7,799 nt of DNA from an uncultured Oscillospiraceae bacterium (GTDB lineage Bacteria > Bacillota > Clostridia > Oscillospirales > Acutalibacteraceae), in assembly GCA_900546895.1 (NCBI GenBank), contig UREO01000137.1:1-7799 (forward strand). The letters are read 5' to 3'. The position numbers were made by a program, and so were the translations under genes. The notes beneath the pieces were generated by a model that had not been told where the DNA came from, made no database searches, and worked only from the letters and a program-made list of their open reading frames with translations. Positions within the stretch are counted from its first letter, which is position 1. The number at the start of each line of letters is the position of its first letter. Shown here in pieces: positions 1 through 5,243 of the stretch.

Positions 1-5
1 GGCAT
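1..5 (-). CDS. Possible start of a divergent gene, almost wholly outside the window
   Basis: Only the first codon can be seen. On the minus strand an ATG lies at 5..3, preceded at 21..15 by AAAGGAG with a 9-base spacer, a good ribosome binding site. A perfect extended -10 promoter lies further upstream on the same strand (53..45). The arrangement fits a gene transcribed leftward, divergent from the two XRE regulators and sharing their operators. Nothing can be said about its product. Because so little is visible, a chance ATG cannot be excluded. Confidence 0.45.
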
Positions 6-23
6 ATAAATGCACTCCTTTGC

Positions 24-49
24 ATAATTAGTGTTATATCACTAATTAT
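24..49. promoter_or_regulatory. Operator 1, near-perfect 26-base palindrome
   Basis: The core is TAGTGTTATATCACTA at 29..44. The symmetry extends outward to 24..49 with only two mismatched centre positions. It is one of three copies of TAGTG-N6-CACTA in the first 130 bases and overlaps the -10 box of the leftward promoter, so binding should repress that promoter. The likely ligands are the adjacent XRE proteins, because such small HTH regulators usually bind palindromes beside their own genes; this is an inference. Confidence 0.75.
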
Positions 50-53
50 AACA
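45..53 (-). promoter_or_regulatory. Leftward extended -10 promoter inside operator 1
   Basis: Read on the minus strand, 53..45 is TGTTATAAT: an extended -10 TGn followed by a perfect TATAAT. No good -35 is seen 16-18 bases upstream, which is common for extended -10 promoters. Transcription would start near 38 and run off the left end, giving a short leader to the ATG at 5. The -10 lies within the right arm of operator 1. Confidence 0.55.
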
Positions 54-65
54 TAAAACGGCTTC

Positions 66-81
66 TAGTGCTATATCACTA
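66..81. promoter_or_regulatory. Operator 2, TAGTG-N6-CACTA palindrome
   Basis: The sequence is TAGTGCTATATCACTA, differing from operator 1 at a single core base. Its centre (73.5) is 37 bases from that of operator 1. It contains TGCTATATC (69..77), which resembles an extended -10 on the plus strand and could be the promoter of the regulator pair, but no convincing -35 accompanies it. TATTCT at 103..108 is another weak -10 candidate. Confidence 0.7.
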
Positions 82-113
82 ACAAATTGCTTTGCTCTTA
101 GGTATTCTCTAAC

Positions 114-129
114 TAGTGATATAACACTG
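114..129. promoter_or_regulatory. Operator 3, next to the regulator ribosome binding site
   Basis: TAGTGATATAACACTG is the operator 1 core in the opposite orientation, with the last base changed. It directly abuts the GGAGG ribosome binding site (129..133) of the first regulator. Bound protein here could block elongation or hide the translation start region. Its centre is 48 bases from that of operator 2. The three sites together indicate a tightly autoregulated divergent control region. Confidence 0.7.
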
Positions 130-132
130 GAG

Positions 133-384
133 GTGTTTAATACGGACACAAGACAGGCAGTCGCAGACAGAATTATTGAGCTGTGCAGAGAAAGGAATAT
201 GACGCCGAATGCGTTAAGTTACCATGCCGCAGTACCACAGTCGACGATTAAGAGCATCTTAAATAATGAAAGTCAAAATCCCGGTATTGTGACGATTAAG
301 AAGCTGTGCGACGGGTTAGGCATTTCCTTGCCTGATTTCTTCGATACTCCTGTATTCCGCGGTCTGGAGCAGGAGATTAAATGA
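133..384 (+). CDS. XRE-family HTH regulator, paralogue 1 (start codon uncertain)
   Basis: A small cro/C1-type DNA-binding protein made of one helix-turn-helix domain and a short tail. In the protein read from 133, the region from about VPQSTIKSIL to NPGIVTIKKLCDGLGIS is the HTH core, and the protein ends in FFDTP...LEQEIK. No effector or membrane domain is present. The GTG at 133 lies inside its own ribosome binding site GGAGG (129..133), so it is a poor start. Alignment with the next gene puts the natural start at 142, where the codon is ACG instead of ATG, 8 bases after GGAGG. The first internal ATG (199) would remove the first helix. The gene is therefore either weakly translated from ACG or GTG, or damaged at its start. 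It probably binds the three upstream operators. Confidence 0.75.
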   Translation: MFNTDTRQAVADRIIELCRERNMTPNALSYHAAVPQSTIKSILNNESQNPGIVTIKKLCDGLGISLPDFFDTPVFRGLEQEIK

Positions 385-401
385 ACGTTGAGAGGATTAT
401 T

Positions 402-644
402 ATGACAGTTGGGGAAGCGGTAGCGGAACGAATTGAGCAATTATGCAGGGAAAAAGAAATTACCCTTAACAAATTGGGGACGATTTCCGGAGTCACCCAA
501 TCGACTTTAAACAATATCGTCAGCGGGGTAAGCAAAAATCCGACAATCTCAACCATTAAAAAAATTTGTGACGGCCTAGATATCAGCATCGTCCAATTTT
601 TCGATACACCCGAGTTTCGTAATTTAGAGCAGGAAATCAGGTAA
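402..644 (+). CDS. XRE-family HTH regulator, paralogue 2
   Basis: An 80-residue single-HTH protein of the cro/C1 family. It aligns without gaps to the 80 residues of the preceding gene starting from its ACG, with 43 identical positions by hand count, including STIKK, CDGL, FFDTP and LEQEI. The pair thus arose by tandem duplication. I chose the ATG at 402 because it has AGAGGA at 391..396 and because the paralogue alignment begins there. An upstream in-frame ATG at 381 overlaps the previous stop codon as ATGA and has AGGAG at 371..375; using it would add seven residues (MNVERII) and couple translation. Both genes form one operon behind the three operators. The protein is presumably a repressor, possibly controlling the divergent gene; no ligand domain is visible. 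Confidence 0.85.
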   Translation: MTVGEAVAERIEQLCREKEITLNKLGTISGVTQSTLNNIVSGVSKNPTISTIKKICDGLDISIVQFFDTPEFRNLEQEIR

Positions 645-660
645 CAGCTGTTTGTTGAAA

Positions 661-684
661 TCCCTGTTTTTTATTTTGCAGGGA
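661..684. repeat. Inverted repeat after the regulator operon
   Basis: TCCCTG (661..666) and CAGGGA (679..684) form a 6-base stem around a T-rich 12-base loop, 17 bases after the second regulator's stop. The T-rich stretch is in the loop, not after the stem, so it is not a canonical terminator. It may weakly separate the regulator operon from the flagellin promoter. Confidence 0.35.
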
Positions 685-690
685 ATTATG

Positions 691-717
691 TAAATTTTCT
701 GCCGGAGGAAACGATAT
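691..717 (+). promoter_or_regulatory. Sigma-28 (SigD/FliA-type) flagellin promoter
   Basis: TAAA at 691..694, a 15-base spacer, then AACGATAT at 710..717. The Bacillus SigD consensus is TAAA, about 15 bases, GCCGATAT: the -35 is perfect and the -10 matches 6 of 8 positions, including the whole CGATAT core. Transcription would start near 724, about 60 bases before the flagellin start. This is the class of promoter expected for late flagellar genes. Confidence 0.75.
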
Positions 718-737
718 ATGAAATAGAACTTAAAAAC

Positions 738-759
738 AGCGGCGAAAGGACTCGCCGCT
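738..759 (+). promoter_or_regulatory. Hairpin in the flagellin 5' leader
   Basis: AGCGGCGA (738..745) and TCGCCGCT (752..759) form a perfect 8-base GC-rich stem with a 6-base loop. It sits close to the predicted transcript start and 11 bases before the GGGAG ribosome binding site (771..775). Such 5' hairpins often protect abundant mRNAs. It could instead stop upstream transcription, but the downstream sequence has no uninterrupted T run. Confidence 0.6.
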
Positions 760-783
760 TTCGGATTTTAGGGAGTAATTAAA

Positions 784-1668
784 ATGGTGATCCAACATAA
801 TCTCAGCGCGCTTTTTGTGCTGCGTCAGCTTTCCATCAATCAGGCGCTGTGCGATAAAAGCATCCGGAGGCTTTCGTCCGGTTACCGCATCAATTCCGCT
901 GCGGACGACCCGGCGGGCCTTGCCGTATCTGAAAAAATGCGGTCGCAGATTCGTGGCCTGCAGGCCGCGCAGCAGAACACGCAGGACGGCGTCAGCATGA
1001 TTCAAACTGCGGAAGGAAATCTGAACGAGACCCAGTCCATCCTGAGCCGTATGACGGAACTCGCGGTGCAGTCTTCCAACGGGACCTATCAGAACGACAC
1101 GGACAGAAAAAATTCCAGCAAGGAATTTGAGGCGCTGAAAAAAGAAATTGACCGGATTGCAAATAGCACCGATTTTAACGGAACCAAGCTGCTCAACGGC
1201 AGTCTGGCCGAAATAACGGACCCCGCCGACCCCGCGTTTGGGAAGGACGGCATCACGCTGCAGATTGGGGCCGAAAATTCGGTGGACAGCAAATATACCG
1301 TCCATATTCCCAATATGGGGACAAAGGGGCTGGGTCTGGACGAGGCCTCCATTGACACGCAGGAGGACGCGCAGAAAGCCATTGACATTATCAAGAAAGC
1401 GGCCGACACGGTCGCGGGAGCGCGCGGAAGTCTGGGCGCCGCCCAGAACGGGCTGGAGCGCCATCTGAGCTGCCTTTCCACCATGGAGGACAATCTGACG
1501 GCGGCGGAAAGCCGTATCCGCGACGTGGATATGGCGCGGGAAATGACGGAGCTGGTGCGGCACAATATTCTGGTTCAGGCGGGCATGGCAATGCTGGCGC
1601 AGGCGAACCTGCAGCCTCAGCGGATTTTAAAGCTGCTGGAAGACAGCCTGCCGAAAAACAATCAATAG
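784..1668 (+). CDS. Flagellin (flagellar filament subunit), compact form
   Basis: The secreted filament protein, exported through the flagellar type III apparatus and polymerised at the tip. At 294 residues it has little beyond the conserved D0/D1 core. The N-terminal domain (about 1-140) carries LSSGYRINSAADDPAGLAVSEKM, then MTELAVQSSNG in the region matching the TLR5-recognised part of Salmonella FliC. The short middle (about 140-205) replaces the large variable domains. The C-terminal domain (about 210-285) carries NLTAAESRIRDVDMAREM and MLAQANLQPQ. Start: ATG with GGGAG 8 bases upstream. Oddities are two cysteines (23 and 230), rare in flagellins, and about nine residues beyond the usual ILKLL end. 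It is transcribed alone from the sigma-28-type promoter, with no other flagellar gene nearby, so it may be an orphan or minor filament subunit. Confidence 0.95.
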   Translation: MVIQHNLSALFVLRQLSINQALCDKSIRRLSSGYRINSAADDPAGLAVSEKMRSQIRGLQAAQQNTQDGVSMIQTAEGNLNETQSILSRMTELAVQSSNGTYQNDTDRKNSSKEFEALKKEIDRIANSTDFNGTKLLNGSLAEITDPADPAFGKDGITLQIGAENSVDSKYTVHIPNMGTKGLGLDEASIDTQEDAQKAIDIIKKAADTVAGARGSLGAAQNGLERHLSCLSTMEDNLTAAESRIRDVDMAREMTELVRHNILVQAGMAMLAQANLQPQRILKLLEDSLPKNNQ

Positions 1669-1680
1669 GAACCGATAAAG

Positions 1681-1719
1681 AAAGCATCGGAGCGGGAATT
1701 TCTGCTCCGATGCTTTTTT
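1681..1719. terminator. Strong intrinsic terminator, probably bidirectional
   Basis: A perfect 13-base stem (1681..1693 with 1704..1716) and a 10-base loop are followed on the plus strand by six T (1714..1719). It begins 13 bases after the flagellin stop. Read on the minus strand the stem is followed by CTTTATCGG, a weaker T-rich tail. It therefore probably also ends the convergent minus-strand gene, whose stop codon lies only 9 bases away. Confidence 0.9.
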
Positions 1720-1727
1720 CTTATTTC

Positions 1728-3791
1728 TTACGGCCTTTGGCTTTGATCCCAGCGGATATCCACACAGTCCCCGTCCGCCAGCACCTGAAGATAGGCCGCG
1801 TCCTGACCGTTGACGTGCAGAATAATATTCCCCTGCGGCTTGGAGAGGTCGAAGTCCACCAGATTGAGCATATCGATCAGGTGGTAGGGTGTTTTGTCCT
1901 GTTTTACTTTCAGGGCAAGGGGCGCGCCGTTCAGGGTAATATGAGTGATCGAGTCGGCCGGCGGCTCCTTGCTCTCCTGCGGTTCACTGCTTTGCGGCGG
2001 TTCTGCGGCGACGGGAGCGTACTCGATCCGATCGTCCGCCGAAAGCGGGCTGTCGGGATCGGCGGGCTGTCCGTTGATCAGGTACGGGCAGGTTTCGTCC
2101 TCCCCCGCAAAGACGAGAAGCTCCCGCAGCGTGTTGACCGGAAAAGTTTGTATCCGGTCCCGCATGCTGAGCGGATAATCCGGTCCGGCGGGCTGACCGT
2201 TGACAATCACGCGGGTCCTCACGGCCATTTCCGAGCCATTTAAAAATACCCGGCGCGTTTCCTGCGAACCGACCACCTCACCGAGCAGCGGATGCGCGTC
2301 TTCGCCCGCCACGGCGGGCTCGAAGTCAATGCTGTCCCCGGCTTTGATCATGGCGGCGATGTTGCTTTCCGTGCCGTTCAAAAGGATGCGCGCCGCGGTT
2401 GGATGCCCGCCGTAAACGACTTTCTTTTCCCCGTTCAATTCAACAATCATGCTTTGCCCGGAACGGCTGATGAGCTGATTGTAGCTGAACCCGTTCATCA
2501 AAAGCACGTCCAGAACGGAAAGCCTGCCGCTGCGGAAGAGCTTTGCGCGGCTGCCGTTCAGGGTGATGGAGAAGCTGTCGTTGATAAGGTTGAGCGCCGC
2601 GGAAACGGCGATACCCAGCGGGGTCGCGTATTCCGGCCCGGTTACGTCCTCTTCCGAAGCGGCCACATGCACCATAAAATTGCTTCCGCCGATGGCCACG
2701 CGGGTCAAGGGCAGATCGAGGCATTCCGCCACACATTCGCACATGCCGGGCAGCTTGCTGCCGCCGCCCACCAGAAAGACCGCCGACGGGGAGCCGCCGT
2801 TGGCCTGTACGATCCTCTGGGAGATTTCCTCACAGAGCGCGCGCTTGACCGGTTCGGTTTTACTGCGGATTTCCTCCGGCGTGACCGTATGTTCAAACCC
2901 CAGAATATCCGTAAAAACAATATTCCGTTCCCCGTTTATTTTCATTTTAATTTCTTCCGCGGCGTTAAAGTCGACCAGATACATCTTCATGATCGCCTCG
3001 GTGATCTCGTCGCCCGCCACGGTCGCCATGGTATAGCCCACCACGCCGCCGTCGCGGGACACGGCGATGTCCGAGGTGCCCGCGCCGATGTCCACCAGCG
3101 CAAGGTTCAGCAGGCGCAGGTTCTGCGGAATGGCCGCGTTCATGGCCGCGATCGGTTCCAGTGTCAGGCTGGAAACCTCCAGCCCGGTTTTGTGCATGGT
3201 GGTATACAGGCTGTCCACTACCTCGCGGGGAAGGAAGGTGGCGATAACTTCCACCCCGATGCTCTGCCCGCGGTGCTCCAGAAGATTGGAAATGGGGTAG
3301 CGGTCCAGCGTGTACTGAATCACGGAATAACCGACAAGGTAAAAGACGGGCTGATTTTCATCGGCGGTTTCCGGGTTGAACTGCCGCTCGGCCGCTTCGA
3401 TCGCCCCTGCCTCCAGACGGCAGATCAGTTCCTCGTCGATCGTCTGCGACTGCTTGAGCGCCAGCTCATAGGCGGCCTTCTGCGTTCTCAGCGCGCGTCC
3501 GGCCGCCGCGACGCAGACGTGCCGCAGGGAATAGCCGATCCGCTTTTCCAGCCGGTCCTTGACCTGCTTTGCCACCCGGCTTACCTGCTCGATATCTTCA
3601 ATCTGACCGTCGATCATGGCACGTTTCGGGTGTTCGACCTGCTCCACGGCGGAGATACGCAGCTTTTCCTTCTCCAGGGTCCCTACAATGCCGATCACGC
3701 TCCTCGTCCCGATGTCGAGTGCGAACACATATTCTTCCGCCGCGTCGTCCGCGGGCTTTTTCAGAAGATCGGGCTGTTTTCCAGTTTGCAT
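1728..3791 (-). CDS. FtsA-like actin-family ATPase with beta-grasp-like C-terminal extension
   Basis: A member of the FtsA/actin/Hsp70 ATPase superfamily. Visible nucleotide motifs are phosphate 1 DIGTRSV (26-32), phosphate 2 VDIGAGTSDIAV (233-244) and the adenosine motif VFLVGGGSKLPG (338-349). Residues about 90-215 fit the FtsA 1C/SHS2 subdomain. FtsA and PilM are usually 350-450 residues; this protein has 687. From about 405 it continues with NG-rich segments: 405-493, 513-594 with an internal repeat (NGQPA-x-PD-x-PLS-x2-DRI at 531 and 573), a Pro/Glu/Ser linker (595-612), and 616-681, which resembles a ThiS/MoaD-like small domain. No C-terminal membrane-anchoring helix is seen. Start: ATG with GGAGG (3804..3800) 8 bases upstream. 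A role in envelope or division scaffolding is inferred. No ftsZ is nearby, so it is probably a paralogue, not the main FtsA. Confidence 0.85.
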   Translation of the reverse strand: MQTGKQPDLLKKPADDAAEEYVFALDIGTRSVIGIVGTLEKEKLRISAVEQVEHPKRAMIDGQIEDIEQVSRVAKQVKDRLEKRIGYSLRHVCVAAAGRALRTQKAAYELALKQSQTIDEELICRLEAGAIEAAERQFNPETADENQPVFYLVGYSVIQYTLDRYPISNLLEHRGQSIGVEVIATFLPREVVDSLYTTMHKTGLEVSSLTLEPIAAMNAAIPQNLRLLNLALVDIGAGTSDIAVSRDGGVVGYTMATVAGDEITEAIMKMYLVDFNAAEEIKMKINGERNIVFTDILGFEHTVTPEEIRSKTEPVKRALCEEISQRIVQANGGSPSAVFLVGGGSKLPGMCECVAECLDLPLTRVAIGGSNFMVHVAASEEDVTGPEYATPLGIAVSAALNLINDSFSITLNGSRAKLFRSGRLSVLDVLLMNGFSYNQLISRSGQSMIVELNGEKKVVYGGHPTAARILLNGTESNIAAMIKAGDSIDFEPAVAGEDAHPLLGEVVGSQETRRVFLNGSEMAVRTRVIVNGQPAGPDYPLSMRDRIQTFPVNTLRELLVFAGEDETCPYLINGQPADPDSPLSADDRIEYAPVAAEPPQSSEPQESKEPPADSITHITLNGAPLALKVKQDKTPYHLIDMLNLVDFDLSKPQGNIILHVNGQDAAYLQVLADGDCVDIRWDQSQRP

Positions 3792-3847
3792 AGGTATGGC
3801 CTCCGCTTCGCAGAAATTCGTCTGTTTATGACAATGTTTTCCATTAG

Positions 3848-3876
3848 ATTTTACTACAGATTACCGGCAATTGCAA
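3848..3876 (-). promoter_or_regulatory. Promoter of the FtsA-like gene
   Basis: On the minus strand TTGCAA (3876..3871) is followed after exactly 17 bases by TAAAAT (3853..3848), matching the vegetative consensus at 4 and 5 of 6 positions. The start would be near 3841, giving a leader of about 50 bases. The -35 begins 10 bases beyond the crp-like gene's stop, so the FtsA-like gene can be transcribed independently. No terminator is seen between the two, and read-through is possible. Confidence 0.65.
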
Positions 3877-3885
3877 TCGGGACGG

Positions 3886-4575
3886 TCATTTGTCAAACTG
3901 GAGAAGCTTTTCCAGTTTTTTCGGGTCGGTAATGGTGATGCCGCCGCGGGCGAGGGAAACCATTCCCTCGCTCTGGAAGTATTTCAGCATACGGGTCACG
4001 ACTTCGCGCGCGGAACCCAAGTTTTTTGCAATGGTCTCGTGCGTGGTGCTGAACGTGCTGCTGCCGGCGATTACGGACTGTTCCAGCAGAAAGTTGGCCA
4101 GACGGCGGTCAAAGCTCATAAAAAGCACCTGCTCCATCACCCACATCACGTCGGAAAAGCGGGAGGAAATCAGCTGGCTCGTAAAGTTTGAAACCGCCAG
4201 ACAGGTCTGATTCAGTTCGTTGTATACCGCCGTGGGAATCAGCAGAATCCGGGAATCCTCCGCCGCCTCGATATAGATGTCGAAGCTGATGTTTTTCAGC
4301 ATGCAGGAGGCCGAAAAAATACAGATATCCCGTTCAAAAAGACGGTAAATGGTGATTTCCTTTCCCGAGTCGGAAAGAATAAAGGCGCGCAGATGCCCGC
4401 TGAGTACCAGAATCAGCCCCATGCAGTCCTGTGCGCCGTCGTGCAGCCGCTGGCCCTTCTTGTAGGAAGAACTGGAAACCGACTGCTCCAGAACGGTTTG
4501 CTGCCTTTGCGTCAGCTGATTCCAAAAGGGAAGCGCCTCCCTCATAAATGCGAGCTCTTTCTGTGTAACGGCCAT
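3886..4575 (-). CDS. Crp/Fnr-family transcriptional regulator
   Basis: A 229-residue protein with an N-terminal cyclic-nucleotide-binding-like beta-roll (about 15-125, e.g. GLILVLSGHLRAFILSDSGKEITIYRL), a dimerisation helix (about 130-165) and a C-terminal winged helix (about 170-220). The recognition helix reads SAREVVTRMLK: R190, E191 and R195 match CRP R180, E181 and R185, the residues that read the GTGA half-site. It lacks the N-terminal cysteine cluster of FNR. Cysteines are at 51, 85, 91 and 125, the middle two in DICIFSASCML, a segment familiar in clostridial members; a thiol-sensing role is possible but unproven. Start: ATG with GGGAGG (4589..4584) 8 bases upstream. It is followed by the FtsA-like gene. 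Its likely targets are the three GTGA-N5-TCAC boxes around the thioredoxin genes; no such box precedes its own gene. Confidence 0.92.
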   Translation of the reverse strand: MAVTQKELAFMREALPFWNQLTQRQQTVLEQSVSSSSYKKGQRLHDGAQDCMGLILVLSGHLRAFILSDSGKEITIYRLFERDICIFSASCMLKNISFDIYIEAAEDSRILLIPTAVYNELNQTCLAVSNFTSQLISSRFSDVMWVMEQVLFMSFDRRLANFLLEQSVIAGSSTFSTTHETIAKNLGSAREVVTRMLKYFQSEGMVSLARGGITITDPKKLEKLLQFDK

Positions 4576-4592
4576 CCCGACTGCCTCCCTGA

Positions 4593-4615
4593 ATCAGCCG
4601 CACCGGGCGGCTGAT
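4593..4615 (-). promoter_or_regulatory. Hairpin just upstream of the Crp/Fnr ribosome binding site
   Basis: A perfect 9-base stem, ATCAGCCGC (4593..4601) with GCGGCTGAT (4607..4615), closes a 5-base loop. On the minus-strand transcript it occupies roughly +10 to +33 and ends three bases before GGGAGG. It could stabilise the mRNA or modulate ribosome access. On the plus strand it is followed by T-rich sequence, but nothing appears to be transcribed toward it. Confidence 0.5.
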
Positions 4616-4631
4616 ATTTCTTTTTGGGTTT

Positions 4632-4637
4632 ATTATA
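4632..4637 (-). promoter_or_regulatory. -10 box of the Crp/Fnr regulator gene
   Basis: TATAAT at 4637..4632 on the minus strand is a perfect -10. The -35 region, about 17 bases upstream, is only a T-rich run (around 4660..4652) abutting the inverted-repeat element that begins at 4661. The start would be near 4625. Insertion of the element may have replaced the original upstream promoter sequence. Confidence 0.5.
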
Positions 4638-4660
4638 CTACAGAAAGGCAAAAGAAAAAA

Positions 4661-4808
4661 GGGCTGTTGTAAAACGAATTTCCGATCGCAAATTGCACAA
4701 ATCAATAGTCTGAAACGTAAAAAAATACGTCTTGAAGCGACTTAAAAAGTCCAATCAAGACGTATTTTTGTGTACTGTTTTTCGTTGAAGGCCGTTTTGC
4801 AACAGCCC
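4661..4808. mobile_element. MITE-like element, 148 bases, with 16-base terminal inverted repeats
   Basis: The left end GGGCTGTTGTAAAACG (4661..4676) and the right end CGTTTTGCAACAGCCC (4793..4808) are inverted copies with one mismatch. The interior has no coding potential but holds a large hairpin (4721..4769). Ends containing TGTTGCAAA are typical of several DDE transposase families in Firmicutes (IS6 ends are the best known), so this may be a non-autonomous derivative. No target-site duplication is evident (left flank ...GAAAAAA, right flank GTTTCAAA...), which leaves age or mechanism open. It fills the gap between thioredoxin and the Crp/Fnr promoter. Confidence 0.65.
4719..4769 (-). terminator. 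Large hairpin with T tract inside the MITE-like element
   Basis: AAAAATACGTCTTGA (4721..4735) pairs perfectly with TCAAGACGTATTTTT (4755..4769). Inside, GACTT (4739..4743) pairs with AAGTC (4747..4751) around AAA, separated by a 3-by-3 internal loop. On the minus strand the hairpin ends in seven T (4725..4719), so it can terminate transcription coming from thioredoxin, 54 bases past its stop codon. The plus-strand side also ends in five T. Confidence 0.65.
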
Positions 4809-4822
4809 GTTTCAAATTTGTT

Positions 4823-5134
4823 TTATTGGACCATGCTCAGGATGGATTCCTTGCTTTTGGTGCCGACGGAGGAAGTCACAACTTTTCCGTCCTTCATCAC
4901 CACCAGGGTCGGAATGCTCATAACGCCGAACTGGGAGGCAAGCTCCGGCTCCTCGTCCACGTTTACCTTGCCTACCTTTAAGGTGGCGGAAGCCTCTTCG
5001 GCGATCTCATCCACAATGGGCGATACCATGCGGCAGGGGCCGCACCACGGGGCCCAGAAATCAATAAGTACGGTCTTGTCGGCGCTGACCGCCTCCTGCG
5101 TAAAATTGTCTTTTGTTAAAGTTACCACTGCCAT
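4823..5134 (-). CDS. trxA: Thioredoxin
   Basis: A small cytoplasmic disulfide reductant. The 103-residue form has the active site WCGPC (W30, C31 to C34) and the cis-proline SIPT (P75), with the usual thioredoxin fold throughout: VLIDFWAPWCGPCRM, then the KVNVDE strand, then the GVMSIPTLVVMKDGK hairpin. Start choice: the ATG at 5140 lies one base after the ribosome binding site AAAGGAG (5148..5142) and is too close, whereas the ATG at 5134 is 7 bases away and gives MAVVTLTKDNF, a normal thioredoxin start. The gene follows the reductase on the same strand but has its own -10 and GTGA-N5-TCAC box in the 109-base gap, so it can be transcribed alone. The partner is presumably the upstream flavoprotein. 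Confidence 0.95.
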   Translation of the reverse strand: MAVVTLTKDNFTQEAVSADKTVLIDFWAPWCGPCRMVSPIVDEIAEEASATLKVGKVNVDEEPELASQFGVMSIPTLVVMKDGKVVTSSVGTKSKESILSMVQ

Positions 5135-5186
5135 ATTCATTCTCCTTTGTCCATGTTTTAGAATAGTTTTCTCTGTTTGTATCCCT

Positions 5187-5228
5187 ATTATATACCGGAA
5201 ATCAAATTTTTTCCGTGACTATATCACG
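5187..5228 (-). promoter_or_regulatory. trxA promoter with GTGA-N5-TCAC activator box
   Basis: A perfect TATAAT lies at 5192..5187. Upstream, CGTGATATAGTCACG (5228..5214) is a 15-base palindrome centred 29 bases before the upstream edge of the -10, or near -41 from the expected start at about 5180. The -35 hexamer CGGAAA does not match consensus, as expected for an activator-dependent promoter. The box geometry is the same as at trxB. Confidence 0.75.
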
Positions 5229-5243
5229 TTTTGGCAAAAAAAG

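Noticed and set aside
704..726. GGAGGAA followed by ATG AAA TAG, a two-codon mini-ORF
   Set aside because: The same bases form the spacer and -10 of the sigma-28 promoter, and the ATG lies upstream of the predicted transcript start, so it is probably not translated in the flagellin mRNA.
730..1563. Minus-strand open frames across the flagellin gene
   Set aside because: They are shadows of the GC-rich flagellin codons, rich in Arg/His with no domain, and run against the strong sigma-28 promoter and flagellin motifs.
3813..3830. Imperfect inverted repeat TTCGTC...GACAA in the FtsA-like leader as a Crp/Fnr site
   Set aside because: It does not match GTGA-N5-TCAC and lies downstream of the predicted transcript start; the short arms are likely chance.
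2292..3932. Long open frame on the plus strand (546 codons)
   Set aside because: It is antisense to the FtsA-like gene, whose actin-family motifs are unmistakable; the plus-strand translation has no recognisable domain and its extension past the gene is by chance.
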